Below are positions 15,645-15,760 of a DNA stretch of 15,760 bases, one piece after another (position 1 is the first letter of the stretch; each line of letters begins with the position of its first letter). Both the position numbers and the translations under genes were made by a program. The notes beneath the pieces are model-generated. The model saw nothing but the letters and a program-made list of their open reading frames with translations, was not told where the DNA came from and searched no databases. The DNA comes from an uncultured Eubacteriales bacterium (GTDB lineage: Bacteria > Bacillota > Clostridia > Peptostreptococcales > Anaerovoracaceae): assembly GCA_902803185.1 (NCBI GenBank), contig CADCOV010000129.1, positions 1 through 15,760 of the forward strand, written 5' to 3'.

Positions 15645-15760
15645 GTGGAATACAGGGTAGGTACAAGGGAGCATTTTTACAGCAAGCTTTGGCTTGTGGC
15701 GCTGCCTGCGATGCTGCAGAACCTGGAGGAGATCGCCAACAACACCCGCGGCGTGGACAA
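15645..15760 (+). CDS. Start of a reading frame resembling a MATE-family transporter, running off the window
   Basis: A GTG at 15645, with AAGGGG about eight bases upstream, opens a frame that is still open at the window end (38 full codons). Its first 26 residues include FYSKLWLVALPAMLQN, which resembles the first membrane helix of MATE-family multidrug/sodium or proton antiporters, where a proline in LALP and QN at the helix end are common. The following residues, LEEIANNTRGVD, do not continue such a helix and instead match the RNase Y C-terminal region. The frame is therefore either chimeric, broken, or misread, and the function is tentative. No promoter is evident in the 37 bases between the rny terminator and the GTG. 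Confidence 0.4.
   Translation, partial: MEYRVGTREHFYSKLWLVALPAMLQNLEEIANNTRGVD
15723..15760 (+). repeat. Partial second copy of an rny segment at the window end
   Basis: Bases 15723-15741 are identical to 15342-15360 in rny (19 bases), and over 38 bases 33 match (15723-15760 against 15342-15379). The two copies are in the same codon phase: LEEIANNTRGVD here, [12 protein letters not shown] in rny. The differences change residues in ways seen between RNase Y homologues. Confidence 0.75.

Overview
This window looks like a chromosomal housekeeping stretch from a GC-rich, strictly fermentative-type Bacillota, most likely class Clostridia. The clues are the hisK-type (PHP) histidinol phosphatase closing the his operon, a secreted trigger-factor-like lipoprotein, nrdR, the radC-mreBCD-mrdA-minD order and a Clostridium/Bacillus-type RNase Y. 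Shine-Dalgarno sites are classic (AAGGAG, AGGAGG), sigma-A promoters are close to consensus, and coding DNA strongly prefers G or C at third positions. I cannot name the family or species with confidence.

Layout. Positions 1-3494 carry the distal end of a histidine operon: hisH (5' end missing), hisA, hisF, hisIE and hisK, tightly packed with ATGA-type overlaps. A hairpin terminator that overlaps an extended -10 promoter (3496-3542) separates it from a monocistronic gene for a lipoprotein with a trigger-factor-type peptidyl-prolyl isomerase domain (3575-4744), which has its own terminator. nrdR and cmk (4881-6019) form a pair. A consensus promoter lying across the end of cmk starts the cell-shape operon radC-mreB-mreC-mreD-mrdA-minD (6091-12770). 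rodA lies convergent to it (13883-12780) and is divergent from rny (14022-15563). After the rny terminator a new reading frame begins that looks like the start of a MATE-family transporter, but its last 38 bases look like rny.

How it fits together. The middle block is the elongasome: MreB filaments, MreC/MreD adaptors, the transpeptidase PBP2 and its partner glycosyltransferase RodA, which here sits on the opposite strand with its own promoter. MinD is a ParA/MinD ATPase without MinC or MinE beside it and without the usual membrane-targeting helix.

I saw no CRISPR array, mobile element, tRNA, rRNA or defence system. The most interesting signals are regulatory and structural: (1) the convergent minD and rodA genes appear each to carry the other's intrinsic terminator inside their coding sequence, with local codon choice bent to fit; (2) rodA and rny appear to be driven by two opposed promoters that share one palindromic -10 element; (3) the his terminator and the next gene's promoter share the same bases; (4) the window end looks like a transporter/rny chimera. 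No intergenic stretch exceeds about 140 bases.
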